Assembly (NCBI RefSeq): GCF_001310275.1
Contig: NZ_LGYZ01000092.1
Span: 62,001-126,000 of the forward strand
Source: Nocardia arizonensis
GTDB taxonomy: Bacteria > Actinomycetota > Actinomycetes > Mycobacteriales > Mycobacteriaceae
DNA length: 64,000 bases
Reading direction: 5' to 3'
Numbering within the stretch: position 1 is the first letter of the stretch; each line of letters begins with the position of its first letter. Positions 25,934 to 35,330 of this stretch are shown one piece after another. The translations under genes were made by a program, and so were the position numbers. The notes under the pieces are model-generated. The model made no database searches. It was not told the DNA's origin and worked only from the letters and a program-made list of their open reading frames with translations.

Positions 25934-28900
25934 GACGCCTGCCCGGCGTCGGCGGCGGCGACTCGATCCGCGAGTGCCGCGCCGAGCGCGGCGACCGTGG
26001 GGTGGCGGAAGAGTTCGGCGGTGGATATGACGATGCTGAGTCTGGTCTCCAGCGCTCGGCGCAGTTCGATGGCCAGCAGGGAACTCAGGCCGAGCTCGTT
26101 GAAATCCACTGTGGGTTCGATGGATTCGGCCGGCTGGTCGATGATGGCGGCGAGGATCCGGCGGATGGTCGCGGTGAGCGGTTCGGGGGTGGTCGGCCGG
26201 AGGGGGATGCGCGGTGGTTCGGGCGCGGCCGTCACCGGAGGGCGCGGGTAATCGCGGTGCGGTGACAGGAGATCGCGGAGGCGGTTCGCGACCGGGGCGG
26301 TGTCGGCGGTGGGTGTGTAGTCCACCGCGAGCAGGTACGGGTCGGCGTGGCGCAGGGCCGCGCCGAGCAGTTCCGCGCCGCGTCGGGTGTCGACGGCGGC
26401 GATGCCCGCGCGACGCAGATGGGCCGCGCCGCCCGCGGCTTCGGCGAGTCCGTGCTCCCACACGCCCCAACCGATGCTGACGATCCGCCGCGTCGGTTGG
26501 TCCGCACCCGCCGCCCGCGCGGCGGCCTGGGCGGCCGCGGCGTCCATGGCGGCATTCGCGGCGGCGTAGGCGGCCTGGCCGGGCGCGCCGAGCGCGCCCG
26601 TGGCCGACGAGCACAGCAGGACGAAGTCGAGGGGATCGGCCGCGGTCAGGTCGAGGAGGTTGACCGCGGCGGTGACCTTCGGCGCGGACATGCGCGCCAC
26701 CTGGTCGGCGGTGACGGCGTCGAAGACGGCGTCCTCCAGGGTGCCCGCGGCGTGCACGACACCGCGGATGGTCGAACCGCATTCGCGGATGTCGCGCAAC
26801 GCATTGTCCAGGTCGCTGCGGTCGGCGGCATCGCAGCGGACCACGACGACGCGATCCTCCGAACCGTCGAGCAGGGCGGGCACCGGGCGCGGTGACCGGG
26901 TCAGCACCACCACGTCGTGCGCGCCCGCGTCGAGCAGCCAGCGCACCGCTACCGCGCCGAGCGCGCCGAGTCCGCCGGTAACGACGTAGGTGCCCTTCGG
27001 ATCGATGGTGGGGGCCGCGGCGGCGGCCTTGGCGAGCGTGAAGCGCCGCGCCGCGAAATCCGCGCCGGTCAGCCGGATTTCCTCGGGCAGCGCCGCCCCG
27101 GGTTCGGCGGTGACCAGTTCGGCCAGGGCCGGTGCGTTGCCTGCGTCGTGATCGGCCCAGACCAACCGAATCGCGCGCCCGGATTCCAGCTGCACCGATC
27201 GGACGAGCGCCGCGGTGGCGTGCGCGGTACGGGAATGGCCCCGGGGCAGGACGACGGTCAATGTCGCGATGGCGTCGTGGGAGCGCACATGTTGCAGTAA
27301 CGCGAGAATCCGGCCGACCGCGGCAACGGTCTCCTGGCCGGGTTCGGTGTCGGCGGGAAGGACCACGGCGACGGCGATGCGTTCGGCGGCGGTGCGGCGC
27401 AACAGGGTCGAGGTGAGTACCGCGGCGGCGGCATCGGGCTCGCGGGCGACGCGCTCGGTGGGCAGTGTCGATTCCAGCGCTCGCGCCAGACGCACGGCCT
27501 GCGCCGATTCGCCGACCACGAGTGCGCGGCGCACATGTCGCGGGCGGGCGTCCCCGCCCGCGGTGATCACGTCCGGGTGCAGCGGATGCCAGCTCTCGCG
27601 CCGGAAGGCGGGCGTCGCGCCGCGGACGTGCGCGTCGGCCGCGTGCGGGTGCACCCGCGACGCCGGATCGGCGAAACGCACGCGCACACCGGTCATCGCC
27701 AGCACCGGAGCGCCGTGTTGATCCGTGCCGACGATATCGCCGACCAGTGCGGACGCGGTGCGCTCGGTGATCAGCGCGTGTCCCTCCAGCACCACCCGAT
27801 CCGGCTCGGTGGACAGCCACGCGGTGTCGATGCCGATGGGCAGCGGTACCACGTCGTCGGGCAGGTCGTCGTAGCAGGCGGCGGCGAGCAGGTGCAGACA
27901 GCCGTCCAGGGTCGCGGTGCTGTGCAGGTCGGCGTCCTCGAAGGTGCCGAGCGCGCGACCGGGCGCGGTCGCGATACGGCGCAGCGGACGGAACCTCGGC
28001 CCGTATTCCAGTTGTCTGCCGCGCAATCGGGCGTAGAAGTAACCGGCCTCGAGTCGGTGCATCCGATGCTGTGACGCGCGATTGGCGTCGGCCAGCCGCA
28101 TCCACGCGACGATATCGGCGGGCGTCGGGCCGCCGCGGGATCGCGCGGAGGCGAGCACATGCGCGTCGCGGAGCGTGACCCGAAGCGCGGCGCCATCGGC
28201 CTGATAGGAGACGTCGGGCAGCGCGTCCAGCTCGGTGAGTTCGCTGATCAGGAAATCCGTTATGACGGTGGCGGATTCGCCGCGAGCCAGGTGCGCCAGC
28301 CTGCGCAGCCAATACGCGGCGGGCACGGTCGGGATGCCGTGCACGACATGGTCGTCGAGCGCATCGCTGACGAATTCGACTACGGCAGGCGCTGTTTCGG
28401 TGATCACCGGGTCGAAGCGACGGCGTCGCCAGTGCCGTCGGTGCGCGGGACCGGCGAACGGGCCAAGCGCCGACCAGTCCACCGGCCTGCCCTCGGTGTG
28501 CAGCCGTGCCACACAGTCCAGGAAGGCCCCCGCCTCGTCCTCGCGGGTCGCGGCCGGATAGGCGCTGTCGCGGAATTCCGCGTACTCGCGCACCGCCGGA
28601 ATCAGCACGGGATGCGGCGCGAGCTCCACGACGGCGGAGTAGCCGTCGGCGGCGGCGGATTCCAGCGCCGCGGCGAGTTCGACGGTGCCCGCGGCATTCT
28701 CGGCCCAGTAGTCGGCCGACAGCGCCGCGGTCTCCACGACGGTGCCGCGCCGCGCGGTCGAGTACAAGCGGATATCGGGCGAACGCGGGGTCAACGCGGA
28801 CAGCGCGTCAATCATCTCCGGCAGCACCCCCGTGACCTGCGGACTGTGCGCCGCGAAGTCGACCGCGATGGGCCGGGCGAAGATATCGCGTCGCCGGGCC

Positions 28901-30993
28901 CGGCGTACCACGGTCTCCACGTAGCGCGGTTCCCCCGACACCACCACCGAGCGCGGACCGTTCACCGCCGCGATCCCCACCGCCGCGCGCATGGGTTCGA
29001 CCAGTTGCGCGACCACCTCCGCGGCCGCCTCCACCAGCGCCATCGCGCCCTGGCCGTCGAGCGTGCCGAGACACCGGCTTCGCCACACCGCGATCCGCGC
29101 CGCATCCGACAGCGACAGCGCTCCGCTCACCGCCGCACCCGCGATCTCGCCCAGACTGTGCCCGATGATCGCGTCCGGCCGCACACCCCATTCCGCGAAC
29201 AGTTCGGCCAGCGCGACCTGGTACGCGAACATCGCGGGCTGCACCACGGCGGTCGCGGCTTGCGCGTCCACCCGGAATCCGTTGCGCGGCGTCCACACCC
29301 GTGGACCGCCGACCGCGGCGACGGCGTCGGCCGCCGAGGTCAGCGCCCGTGCGAAGGCCGGGTGCCGCGCGGCCAGCGCCCGGCCCATGCGCGCGTGCTG
29401 ACCGCCCTGTCCCGAGAACAGGAACACCAGTCCGCCCGGCCGCCGCGCCGCGGTGGGCCCGATTATCCCGGCGCCCGTTTCCCCGTCGGCCAGACCGCGC
29501 AGCCGGTCCACGGCCTCCGGGCGGTCGCGGGCGACGACGGTGGCCCGGACCTGTTCGGGCAGCGCCCGCGCGCAGGCCGCCGCCAGCTCGCGCAGCGTCG
29601 ACTCCGCGGTGTCCAGGTCCTCCGGCTCGTCCAGCCGATCGGCCAGAACCGTGGCGCGCGTGCGCAATTCGGCGACATCGCGCCCGGTGACCGGAATCGG
29701 GACCGGACCCGACTGTTGCCGTGCGGGCGGTGCGGTCGCGATGCCGCGAAGCACCACGTGCGCATTGGTGCCGCCGAAGCCGAAGGAGCTCACGCCCGCG
29801 TAGCGTTCGGCGACCGGGACGGCGCTCCAGTCGATGACCTCGGTCGGCACCCGCAGACCGCGTTCGGCGAGTTTCAGCAGCGGATTCTCGTCGCGGAAGT
29901 TGATGGTCGGCGCGATGAGGCCGTGGCGTATGGACAGCGCCGCCTTGATGAGACCGGCCATGCCCGCGGCGGCCTCCAGATGTCCGAGATTGGATTTGGC
30001 CGAGCCGATCCAGACGGGTTCGGCCCCGGGTTCGCGGGCGAGGACCGCGGCGAGCGCCCCGACCTCCACCGCGTCGCCCAATGCGGTTCCGGTGCCGTGA
30101 CATTCGAGATATCCGGCGCGGCGCGGGTCGATTCCGGCACGGTCCCACGCGGTCCGCACCGTATCGCGCTGGGCGCGGCCGTTGGGCGCGTACAGTCCGT
30201 TGGACCGCCCATCGGAACCGACTGCGGCGCCCGCGATCTCGGCATATACGCGTTCGCCCGCCGCGCGCGCGTCGGCGGTGCGGCGCAGTACCACCACACC
30301 GCAGCCGTCGCCGCGGGTGTAGCCGTCGGCGGCGGCGTCGAAGGGCTTGCACACCCCGTCCTCGGCGAGGAATCCGCTGTCGGCCAGATATTCGGTGGTG
30401 TGCGGCAGCAGCGTGAGATTGACCCCGCCGACTATCGCGAACGGCACCGATTCGTCGGCCAGCAGCCGTGTCGCCAGGTCGATGGCCGCCAGCGAGGAGG
30501 AGCAGGCGCTGTCCACCACCAGACTCGGACCGTGCAGGTCGAGCACGTAGGACAGCCGGTTGGCGATGATGCTCAGCGCGGAACCGGTGACCGCGTAGGG
30601 CGCGTCGCGTCCGGCGTCGCCGAGTACGGTGACGCCGTGGTCGTAGCCGCAGGCGCCGAAGATCACCGCGGCGCCGCTGCCGCGCACCCGGTAGCCGATG
30701 CCCGCGTCGTCCACGGCCTCCACGGCGACCTCGAGTGCGAGCCGCTGCTGCGGGTCCATCATCGCGGCCTCGCGCGCGGAGATGGCGAACCAGTCGTTGT
30801 CGAAGCGATGGATGTCGTCGAGGTAGCCGCCGCGACGGGTCAGCGCCCGGTCCGCGGGCGGTTCACCGGTGGCGTCGCGTCCGTCGAGCAGCAGACGCCA
30901 GAACGCCTCCGGGCCGTCGGCGCCCGGAAATCGGCACCCCATTCCGACGATCGCGACCGATGGACGGGTGCGAGCGGGGTCGGCGGCGGTCAT
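25930..30993 (-). CDS. Type I polyketide synthase, KS-AT-DH-KR-ACP
   Basis: A 1687-residue single-module PKS. KS: Cys164 in VDSACSSSL, with ECHGTGT and SNLGHLEAAAG. AT: Ser613 in IIGHSLGE; the specificity motif is FAAH (713-716), neither plain malonyl (HAFH) nor methylmalonyl (YASH). DH: His882 in HVVHGIPTVP and Asp1030 in LDGCLH, both present. KR: VVTGGLGALGA, LED (B-type-like) and Tyr1476 in AAYAAANAA. ACP: Ser1638 in LGLSSL. There is no ER and no thioesterase, so the expected product is an alpha,beta-unsaturated acyl-ACP with no release function on the protein. The ATG overlaps the ACP gene stop (ATGA). Confidence 0.92.
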   Translation of the reverse strand: MTAADPARTRPSVAIVGMGCRFPGADGPEAFWRLLLDGRDATGEPPADRALTRRGGYLDDIHRFDNDWFAISAREAAMMDPQQRLALEVAVEAVDDAGIGYRVRGSGAAVIFGACGYDHGVTVLGDAGRDAPYAVTGSALSIIANRLSYVLDLHGPSLVVDSACSSSLAAIDLATRLLADESVPFAIVGGVNLTLLPHTTEYLADSGFLAEDGVCKPFDAAADGYTRGDGCGVVVLRRTADARAAGERVYAEIAGAAVGSDGRSNGLYAPNGRAQRDTVRTAWDRAGIDPRRAGYLECHGTGTALGDAVEVGALAAVLAREPGAEPVWIGSAKSNLGHLEAAAGMAGLIKAALSIRHGLIAPTINFRDENPLLKLAERGLRVPTEVIDWSAVPVAERYAGVSSFGFGGTNAHVVLRGIATAPPARQQSGPVPIPVTGRDVAELRTRATVLADRLDEPEDLDTAESTLRELAAACARALPEQVRATVVARDRPEAVDRLRGLADGETGAGIIGPTAARRPGGLVFLFSGQGGQHARMGRALAARHPAFARALTSAADAVAAVGGPRVWTPRNGFRVDAQAATAVVQPAMFAYQVALAELFAEWGVRPDAIIGHSLGEIAGAAVSGALSLSDAARIAVWRSRCLGTLDGQGAMALVEAAAEVVAQLVEPMRAAVGIAAVNGPRSVVVSGEPRYVETVVRRARRRDIFARPIAVDFAAHSPQVTGVLPEMIDALSALTPRSPDIRLYSTARRGTVVETAALSADYWAENAAGTVELAAALESAAADGYSAVVELAPHPVLIPAVREYAEFRDSAYPAATREDEAGAFLDCVARLHTEGRPVDWSALGPFAGPAHRRHWRRRRFDPVITETAPAVVEFVSDALDDHVVHGIPTVPAAYWLRRLAHLARGESATVITDFLISELTELDALPDVSYQADGAALRVTLRDAHVLASARSRGGPTPADIVAWMRLADANRASQHRMHRLEAGYFYARLRGRQLEYGPRFRPLRRIATAPGRALGTFEDADLHSTATLDGCLHLLAAACYDDLPDDVVPLPIGIDTAWLSTEPDRVVLEGHALITERTASALVGDIVGTDQHGAPVLAMTGVRVRFADPASRVHPHAADAHVRGATPAFRRESWHPLHPDVITAGGDARPRHVRRALVVGESAQAVRLARALESTLPTERVAREPDAAAAVLTSTLLRRTAAERIAVAVVLPADTEPGQETVAAVGRILALLQHVRSHDAIATLTVVLPRGHSRTAHATAALVRSVQLESGRAIRLVWADHDAGNAPALAELVTAEPGAALPEEIRLTGADFAARRFTLAKAAAAAPTIDPKGTYVVTGGLGALGAVAVRWLLDAGAHDVVVLTRSPRPVPALLDGSEDRVVVVRCDAADRSDLDNALRDIRECGSTIRGVVHAAGTLEDAVFDAVTADQVARMSAPKVTAAVNLLDLTAADPLDFVLLCSSATGALGAPGQAAYAAANAAMDAAAAQAAARAAGADQPTRRIVSIGWGVWEHGLAEAAGGAAHLRRAGIAAVDTRRGAELLGAALRHADPYLLAVDYTPTADTAPVANRLRDLLSPHRDYPRPPVTAAPEPPRIPLRPTTPEPLTATIRRILAAIIDQPAESIEPTVDFNELGLSSLLAIELRRALETRLSIVISTAELFRHPTVAALGAALADRVAAADAGQAS

Positions 30994-31274
30994 CGCATCG
31001 CGAGATGCTCGACAAGTTGTTCGATGTCGGGGTGGTCGTAGATGGCGGTCAGCGTCACCTCGACACCGAGGGCGTCCTCCAGCTGAGCCGTCAACCGGGC
31101 GAGTTGTAGGGAGCTCAGCCCGAGATCGTTGAAAGGCACGCCGGTGGGCACCTTCTCGGGGGCGACGCCGAGTAGTTCGGCGACAGCGCCGACGGCCGCC
31201 GTGCGCAGGACCGTGCGCCGTCGCGGCACACTCCCGATTCCAGCGCCGTGCCCCTCCGACAGATCGGGCCGCAT
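30990..31274 (-). CDS. Discrete acyl carrier protein, likely loading ACP of the PKS
   Basis: A 94-residue carrier protein with the phosphopantetheine site DLGLSSLQLARL (Ser55) and the helix-III region TAIYDHPDIEQLVEHLA. It opens the operon and overlaps the PKS start by 4 nt. In mycobacterial PpsA-like enzymes a FAAL loads an N-terminal ACP fused to the KS; here the module starts directly at the KS, so this separate ACP is the natural FAAL substrate. ATG 31274 has GGAGG 5 nt upstream. Confidence 0.88.
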   Translation of the reverse strand: MRPDLSEGHGAGIGSVPRRRTVLRTAAVGAVAELLGVAPEKVPTGVPFNDLGLSSLQLARLTAQLEDALGVEVTLTAIYDHPDIEQLVEHLAMR

Positions 31275-31636
31275 CGCGTCCTCCCTCTCCGCTCGCACGC
31301 CTCCGGTGGGCCCGGCAGCCGTTCCTCCGCGATTATGCCGTAGTCGGGGCCCGGACACGTATGCGGTTTGGGCTGTCCGCCTGCTGTTTTCGTGTCCGAA
31401 ACACGCCGGTGCAACGGAGCGCCGGATTCGGATTCCCCGGTGCTTCGGCGGTGAACTGTTGTCTGTTTCGGGTCAAGTGTTCATTATCGTTGGGTATCAC
31501 CCGCACGATCGAGCCGGGACGGCGGCGACGCACCGCGTCGGCGCCGCTTCGTCGGAGGACCTATGCACAGTGCGCGACCAGGCAGTGACGGACGAGGCGG
31601 ACAGCGAACGGTGACGAACGAACCGGGATGCCGCCG
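31275..31636. promoter_or_regulatory. 362-nt divergent region between the ACP-PKS-FAAL operon and TetR
   Basis: No supported gene. The part around 31455-31500 is AT-richer than its surroundings (GTGTTCATTATCGTTGGGTA) and is a likely promoter area for one or both directions. The adjacent TetR is a natural candidate regulator of the lipid operon, but I see no clean palindrome that proves it. Confidence 0.35.
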
Positions 31637-32242
31637 ATGAGCCAGGGAACCGACCGCAGAGTCCGCCGCACCCGCGCCCTGTTGAATCAGGCACTGCTCG
31701 AACTCATGCTGGAACGCGGCTACGAGCGCATCTCCATCGGCGACATCCTCGAGCGCGCGGACATCGGCCGCTCGACCTTCTACGCCCACTTCCGCGACAA
31801 GGATGATCTGCTGCTGGTCAGCAGTACCGAATATCTGCGCGCCACCATCATGGCCGCGCGACCCGATCCGGAAGATCCGGCGGCTCCGCCGATTTCGGCG
31901 CCGCTCGCCCCGGTCTACACGCTGTTCGACACCGCGGCGGGCAATCCGGAGCTGTACCGCGCGCTGCTCGGCGCGAAGGCCAACGCGGTGCTGCTGCGCG
32001 CGACCCGCGGCATGGTCGCCAAGATCCTGGCCGAACGCCTCACCGACACCTTCGATGTGGAGGAGGAGGAACTCGCGGCCCCGATCACGTTCCTGTCGTG
32101 GGGGATCGTCGGCCTGCTCGGCATGATCGTCGACGCCGACCCGCCCCTGCCCGCCGCCGACGCCTACCGCCGACTCGAGGAGATGGTGGCGCCCGGACTC
32201 GATCGCCTGGTGCGCGGAAGCGACCGCGCGGACGTCGGCTGA
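31637..32242 (+). CDS. TetR-family regulator
   Basis: A TetR-type protein of 201 residues from ATG 31637, or 204 from ATG 31628. The DNA-binding domain is at about residues 8-55 (LLELMLERGYERISIGDILE, then RSTFYAHFRDKDDLLL). The C-terminal domain is helical with an acidic segment DVEEEELAAP. It is divergent from the ACP-PKS-FAAL operon and convergent with the FadD5-like ligase. Neither start has a clear ribosome binding site. Confidence 0.82.
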   Translation: MSQGTDRRVRRTRALLNQALLELMLERGYERISIGDILERADIGRSTFYAHFRDKDDLLLVSSTEYLRATIMAARPDPEDPAAPPISAPLAPVYTLFDTAAGNPELYRALLGAKANAVLLRATRGMVAKILAERLTDTFDVEEEELAAPITFLSWGIVGLLGMIVDADPPLPAADAYRRLEEMVAPGLDRLVRGSDRADVG

Positions 32243-32276
32243 GTCCGGCCCCGAAACACCACCCCCCGAAAACACC

Positions 32277-32329
32277 GCGGCGCGAATGCGCCGGACCGGC
32301 TCGGCCGGCTCCTCACGCATTCGCGCCGC
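32277..32329. terminator. Bidirectional terminator between TetR and the acyl-CoA synthetase
   Basis: GCGGCGCGAATGCG (32277-32290) and CGCATTCGCGCCGC (32316-32329) form a perfect 14-bp stem enclosing a smaller CCGG-based stem, in the gap between convergent genes. This is a strong structure for ending both transcripts. Confidence 0.65.
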
Positions 32330-32386
32330 GCCCGCACCGCTCTCCGCGACCCAGTTCACGGAAACGGGGGAACAGACACGCTGGAA

Positions 32387-33958
32387 TCAGGACGAGAAGT
32401 CCTTGCGCAGTTGTACTTTCACGACCTTACCGCTGGCGTTGCGCGGCAGTTCGGCCACCAGCACCAGGTCCTTCGGGTGCTTGTAGCGCGCCAGGTTCTC
32501 GTTCAAGTACGGCTCGAGTTCGGCGATGGTCAGCTCATCGTCCGGGTTCACCAGCGCGACGACGGCCACCGGCACCTCGCCCCACTTCTCGTGCGGCCGG
32601 CCGATGACCGCGGCCTCGCGGACCTTGGGATGCCCGAACAGGACATTCTCCACCTCGGCGCAGTAGATGTTCTCACCGCCGGAGATGATCATGTCCTTCT
32701 TGCGGTCCACGACGTAGACGAAGCCCTCCTCGTCCTGGCGCACCAGGTCGCCGGAGTGGAACCAGCCGCCCGCGAACGCCTCGGCGGTGGCCTCCGGCTT
32801 GTTCCAATAGCCCTGCATGAGGGTCGGTCCGCGGTAGACGATCTCGCCGATCTCGCCGGGGGCGACATCGTTCATCTCGTCGTCGACGATCCTGGTCTGG
32901 ATGGTCGGGATGGGCTTGCCGACCGAGCCGAGCTTGCGGATGGCGTCCTTGCCCTCGAGCACGCAGGTGATCGGCGACATCTCGGTCTGTCCGAATACCG
33001 CGACATTGAAGGCATTCGGGAAGCAGTCGGCCATGGCCTTCAACACGGTGTCCGAGGCGGGGGCCGCGCCCCAGCTCAGCACCTCGAGCGCCAGCTTGCG
33101 CTGTTTGACGGTCGGGTCGGCGCAGATCAGCTGCCACTGTGCGGGCACGCAGAACGCGCTGGTGGCCTGTTCCGCCTCGACCGCGTCGAGGAAGTCCTTG
33201 GCGTCGAAGGCGCCGAGCGGGTGCAGCACGGTCTTGGCGCCGAGCATGAACGCGGGGGCGAGGCTGCCGAGTCCGGCGATGTGGAACAGCGGCGAGGTGC
33301 AGAAGCCGACGGACTCCTGCTCCATGGCCAGCGCCCGGATACAGGTCAGCGACTGGGCGTTCATATTCGAGTGCGACAGGATCGCGCCCTTGGGGCTGCC
33401 GGTGGTGCCCGAGGTGTACATGATCAGGCACGGGGTGTCTTCGGCGATATCGAGCGGGGTGTGCGCCTCGCCTTCCTCGGCCAGCAGTTCGTCGAATCCG
33501 AGGACGCCGTCGCCGGTGGTTCCGCCGATGACGATCACGTTCTCCAGCGCGGGCGACTGCGCCTGCACCGCGGTGGCCAGCGGCTGGAGCAGGGTGTCGG
33601 TGACCACGGCCTTGGCGCCGCTGTCGCTGACGATGTAGGCGACCTCGGGCGGGGTGAGCCGGAAGTTCACCGGCACCGCGATGGCGCCGAGAGCATTGAT
33701 ACCGAAGACGGCTTCCAGGTACTCCGGGTAGTTCAGCGCGAGGATCAGTACGCGGTCGCCGAAGCCGACGCCCCGGCGGGCCAGCGCGTCGGCGAACTTC
33801 AGCGAGCGGTCGTTGAGCTGCCGCCAGGTGGTGTCGACGCCACGGAACCGCAAGGCGACCGCGTCAGGACGCATCTGCGCGTGTGTCGCGATCTGGTTGT
33901 TCCAGTGGTTGCGCCGGGACCGGATCGGCTCCGCGAGCGCGTGTACACCAGTGGTCAT
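32387..33958 (-). CDS. fadD5: Acyl-CoA synthetase, FadD5-like
   Basis: A 523-residue ANL-superfamily acyl-CoA ligase. The motifs are IMYTSGTTGSPKGAILSH (ATP loop), FGQTEMSPITC, GGWFHSGDLVR, DRKKDMIISGGENIY and the C-terminal lysine in LPRNASGKVVK. N-terminal and motif sequences resemble M. tuberculosis FadD5, the first gene of the mce1 region, although no mce genes are seen here. It activates fatty acids to acyl-CoA. ATG 33958 has AGGAG 8 nt upstream. The symbol is by similarity and could be another FadD paralogue. Confidence 0.82.
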   Translation of the reverse strand: MTTGVHALAEPIRSRRNHWNNQIATHAQMRPDAVALRFRGVDTTWRQLNDRSLKFADALARRGVGFGDRVLILALNYPEYLEAVFGINALGAIAVPVNFRLTPPEVAYIVSDSGAKAVVTDTLLQPLATAVQAQSPALENVIVIGGTTGDGVLGFDELLAEEGEAHTPLDIAEDTPCLIMYTSGTTGSPKGAILSHSNMNAQSLTCIRALAMEQESVGFCTSPLFHIAGLGSLAPAFMLGAKTVLHPLGAFDAKDFLDAVEAEQATSAFCVPAQWQLICADPTVKQRKLALEVLSWGAAPASDTVLKAMADCFPNAFNVAVFGQTEMSPITCVLEGKDAIRKLGSVGKPIPTIQTRIVDDEMNDVAPGEIGEIVYRGPTLMQGYWNKPEATAEAFAGGWFHSGDLVRQDEEGFVYVVDRKKDMIISGGENIYCAEVENVLFGHPKVREAAVIGRPHEKWGEVPVAVVALVNPDDELTIAELEPYLNENLARYKHPKDLVLVAELPRNASGKVVKVQLRKDFSS

Positions 33959-34299
33959 GCCACCAACTCCTTGGCTGTGCTGTTCCGCGCGAACTGTGGG
34001 GCAGTCGCCCCTGGCGCCGACTGAGACGAGAATAACAACTAACTTAAACCACCGGCAAGAGATCGGGAGATGAATCGGCGTTAATCGCACCGAAATGCGG
34101 TCCGACGTGAGAAACACCCTTCGATCTGGTGCTTTGCCGATCGTCTTGGGCGCCACAGGCCGACTGTGCGGCTTCACGAATCCATCAACTATGCGAATCA
34201 TGGCTTACTTACCGCTTGTACGGGGGTCGATCCGCATGTCACGATCGAGCCCGGCAGGGCGGGGACCGGCACGCCCGCGCGGAATAGAGGAGTAGCGCA
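33959..34299. promoter_or_regulatory. 341-nt divergent region between the FadD5-like and NQO genes
   Basis: No gene is supported. It carries the promoters for both neighbours. The segment 34029-34052 (ATAACAACTAACTTAAACC) is strongly AT-rich and lies 70-95 nt upstream of the ligase start, a likely promoter or operator for that gene. No clear palindrome was seen. Confidence 0.35.
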
Positions 34300-35277
34300 A
34301 TGCTGCGTACCAGGTTCACCGAGACATTCGGGGTCGAACATCCGATCGTGCAGGGCGGCATGATGTGGGTGGGTCGTGCGGAACTCGTGGCGGCCGTCGC
34401 GAACGCGGGCGGGCTCGGGTTCATCACGGCGTTGACCCAGCCGACCCCCGACGATCTACGTAAGGAGATCGAGCGAACGCGGGAGCTGACCGACAAGCCC
34501 TTCGGCGTCAACGTGACGATTCTGCCGTCCATCAACCCGCCGCCGTATGAGGAATACGCCAAGGCGATCATCGACAGCGGCATCAAGATCGTGGAGACCG
34601 CGGGATCGAATCCCGAACCGTTCCTGCCGCACTACCACGGGGCGGGCATCAAGGTACTGCACAAGTGCACCAGCGTGCGGCACGCGCTCAAGGCCCAGCG
34701 CATCGGCGTCGACGGCGTCAGCATCGACGGCTTCGAATGCGCGGGACACCCGGGCGAGGACGATATCCCCGGCCTCATCCTCATCCCGGCGGCCGCGCGG
34801 GTGATCGACATCCCCATGATCGCCTCCGGCGGTATCGCCGACGCGCAGGGGCTGGTCGCGGCGCTGGCGCTCGGCGCCGACGGCGTGAACATGGGCACCC
34901 GGTTCCTGTGCACCCGGGAGTCGGCGATCGACCAGAAGGTCAAGGAGCAGATCGTCGCCAACAGCGAATTGGACACCCAGCTGATCTTCCGCACCATGCG
35001 CAACACCGCGCGCGTGGCCGACAACGAGATCAGCCGCAAGGTCGTCGAGATCGAGAAGGCGGGCGGCACATTCGAGGATGTGCGCGAACTCGTCGCGGGC
35101 GCGCGCGGGCGCAAGGTCTTCGAGGAAGGCGACCTGGACGCGGGAATCTGGACGGCGGGTCTGGCCCAGGGCCTGATCCACGACATCCCGACCTGTGCCG
35201 AACTGATCGAGCGCATGGTCGGCGAGGCCGAGGAGCTCATCACGCGGCGGCTGCGGGAAGTCGTCGTCACCGCCTGA
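34300..35277 (+). CDS. Nitronate monooxygenase-fold NADH:quinone reductase (NQO, PA1024-like)
   Basis: A 325-residue FMN TIM-barrel protein. The start VEHPIVQGGMMWVGRAELVA, the segment SIDGFECAGHPGEDD and the phosphate-binding part ASGGIADAQGLVAALALGAD match the PA1024 group, which was characterised as NADH:quinone reductase rather than a true nitronate monooxygenase. It should be cytosolic and reduce quinones with NADH. It is followed by a strong hairpin and a convergent gene. The second such-fold protein in this window (42990-44111) belongs to a different branch. Confidence 0.85.
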   Translation: MLRTRFTETFGVEHPIVQGGMMWVGRAELVAAVANAGGLGFITALTQPTPDDLRKEIERTRELTDKPFGVNVTILPSINPPPYEEYAKAIIDSGIKIVETAGSNPEPFLPHYHGAGIKVLHKCTSVRHALKAQRIGVDGVSIDGFECAGHPGEDDIPGLILIPAAARVIDIPMIASGGIADAQGLVAALALGADGVNMGTRFLCTRESAIDQKVKEQIVANSELDTQLIFRTMRNTARVADNEISRKVVEIEKAGGTFEDVRELVAGARGRKVFEEGDLDAGIWTAGLAQGLIHDIPTCAELIERMVGEAEELITRRLREVVVTA

Positions 35278-35294
35278 CCGCTCGATGCGCGTGG

Positions 35295-35323
35295 GGCCCC
35301 GGAATCCATTGGACGCCGGGGCC
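35295..35323. terminator. Rho-independent-like terminator between convergent genes
   Basis: GGCCCCGG (35295-35302) and CCGGGGCC (35316-35323) pair, followed by TTT. An outer stem GATGCG (35284-35289)/CGCATC (35327-35332) extends it. It lies between the NQO stop and the stop of the convergent membrane protein. Confidence 0.65.
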
Positions 35324-35330
35324 TTTCGCA

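Noticed and set aside
24179..28312. Single 1377-codon frame that would fuse extra sequence to the FAAL
   Set aside because: The first part reads the PKS in a wrong frame and is Arg/Pro-rich; the FAAL start at 25933 overlaps the PKS stop as GTGA.
28159..31041. 960-codon open frame on the plus strand antisense to the PKS
   Set aside because: Arg/Gly/His-rich shadow translation with no domain motifs; the minus strand carries an intact PKS with all catalytic residues.
32411..34024. 537-codon plus-strand frame antisense to the acyl-CoA synthetase
   Set aside because: Shadow translation; the synthetase on the minus strand is complete with all ANL motifs.
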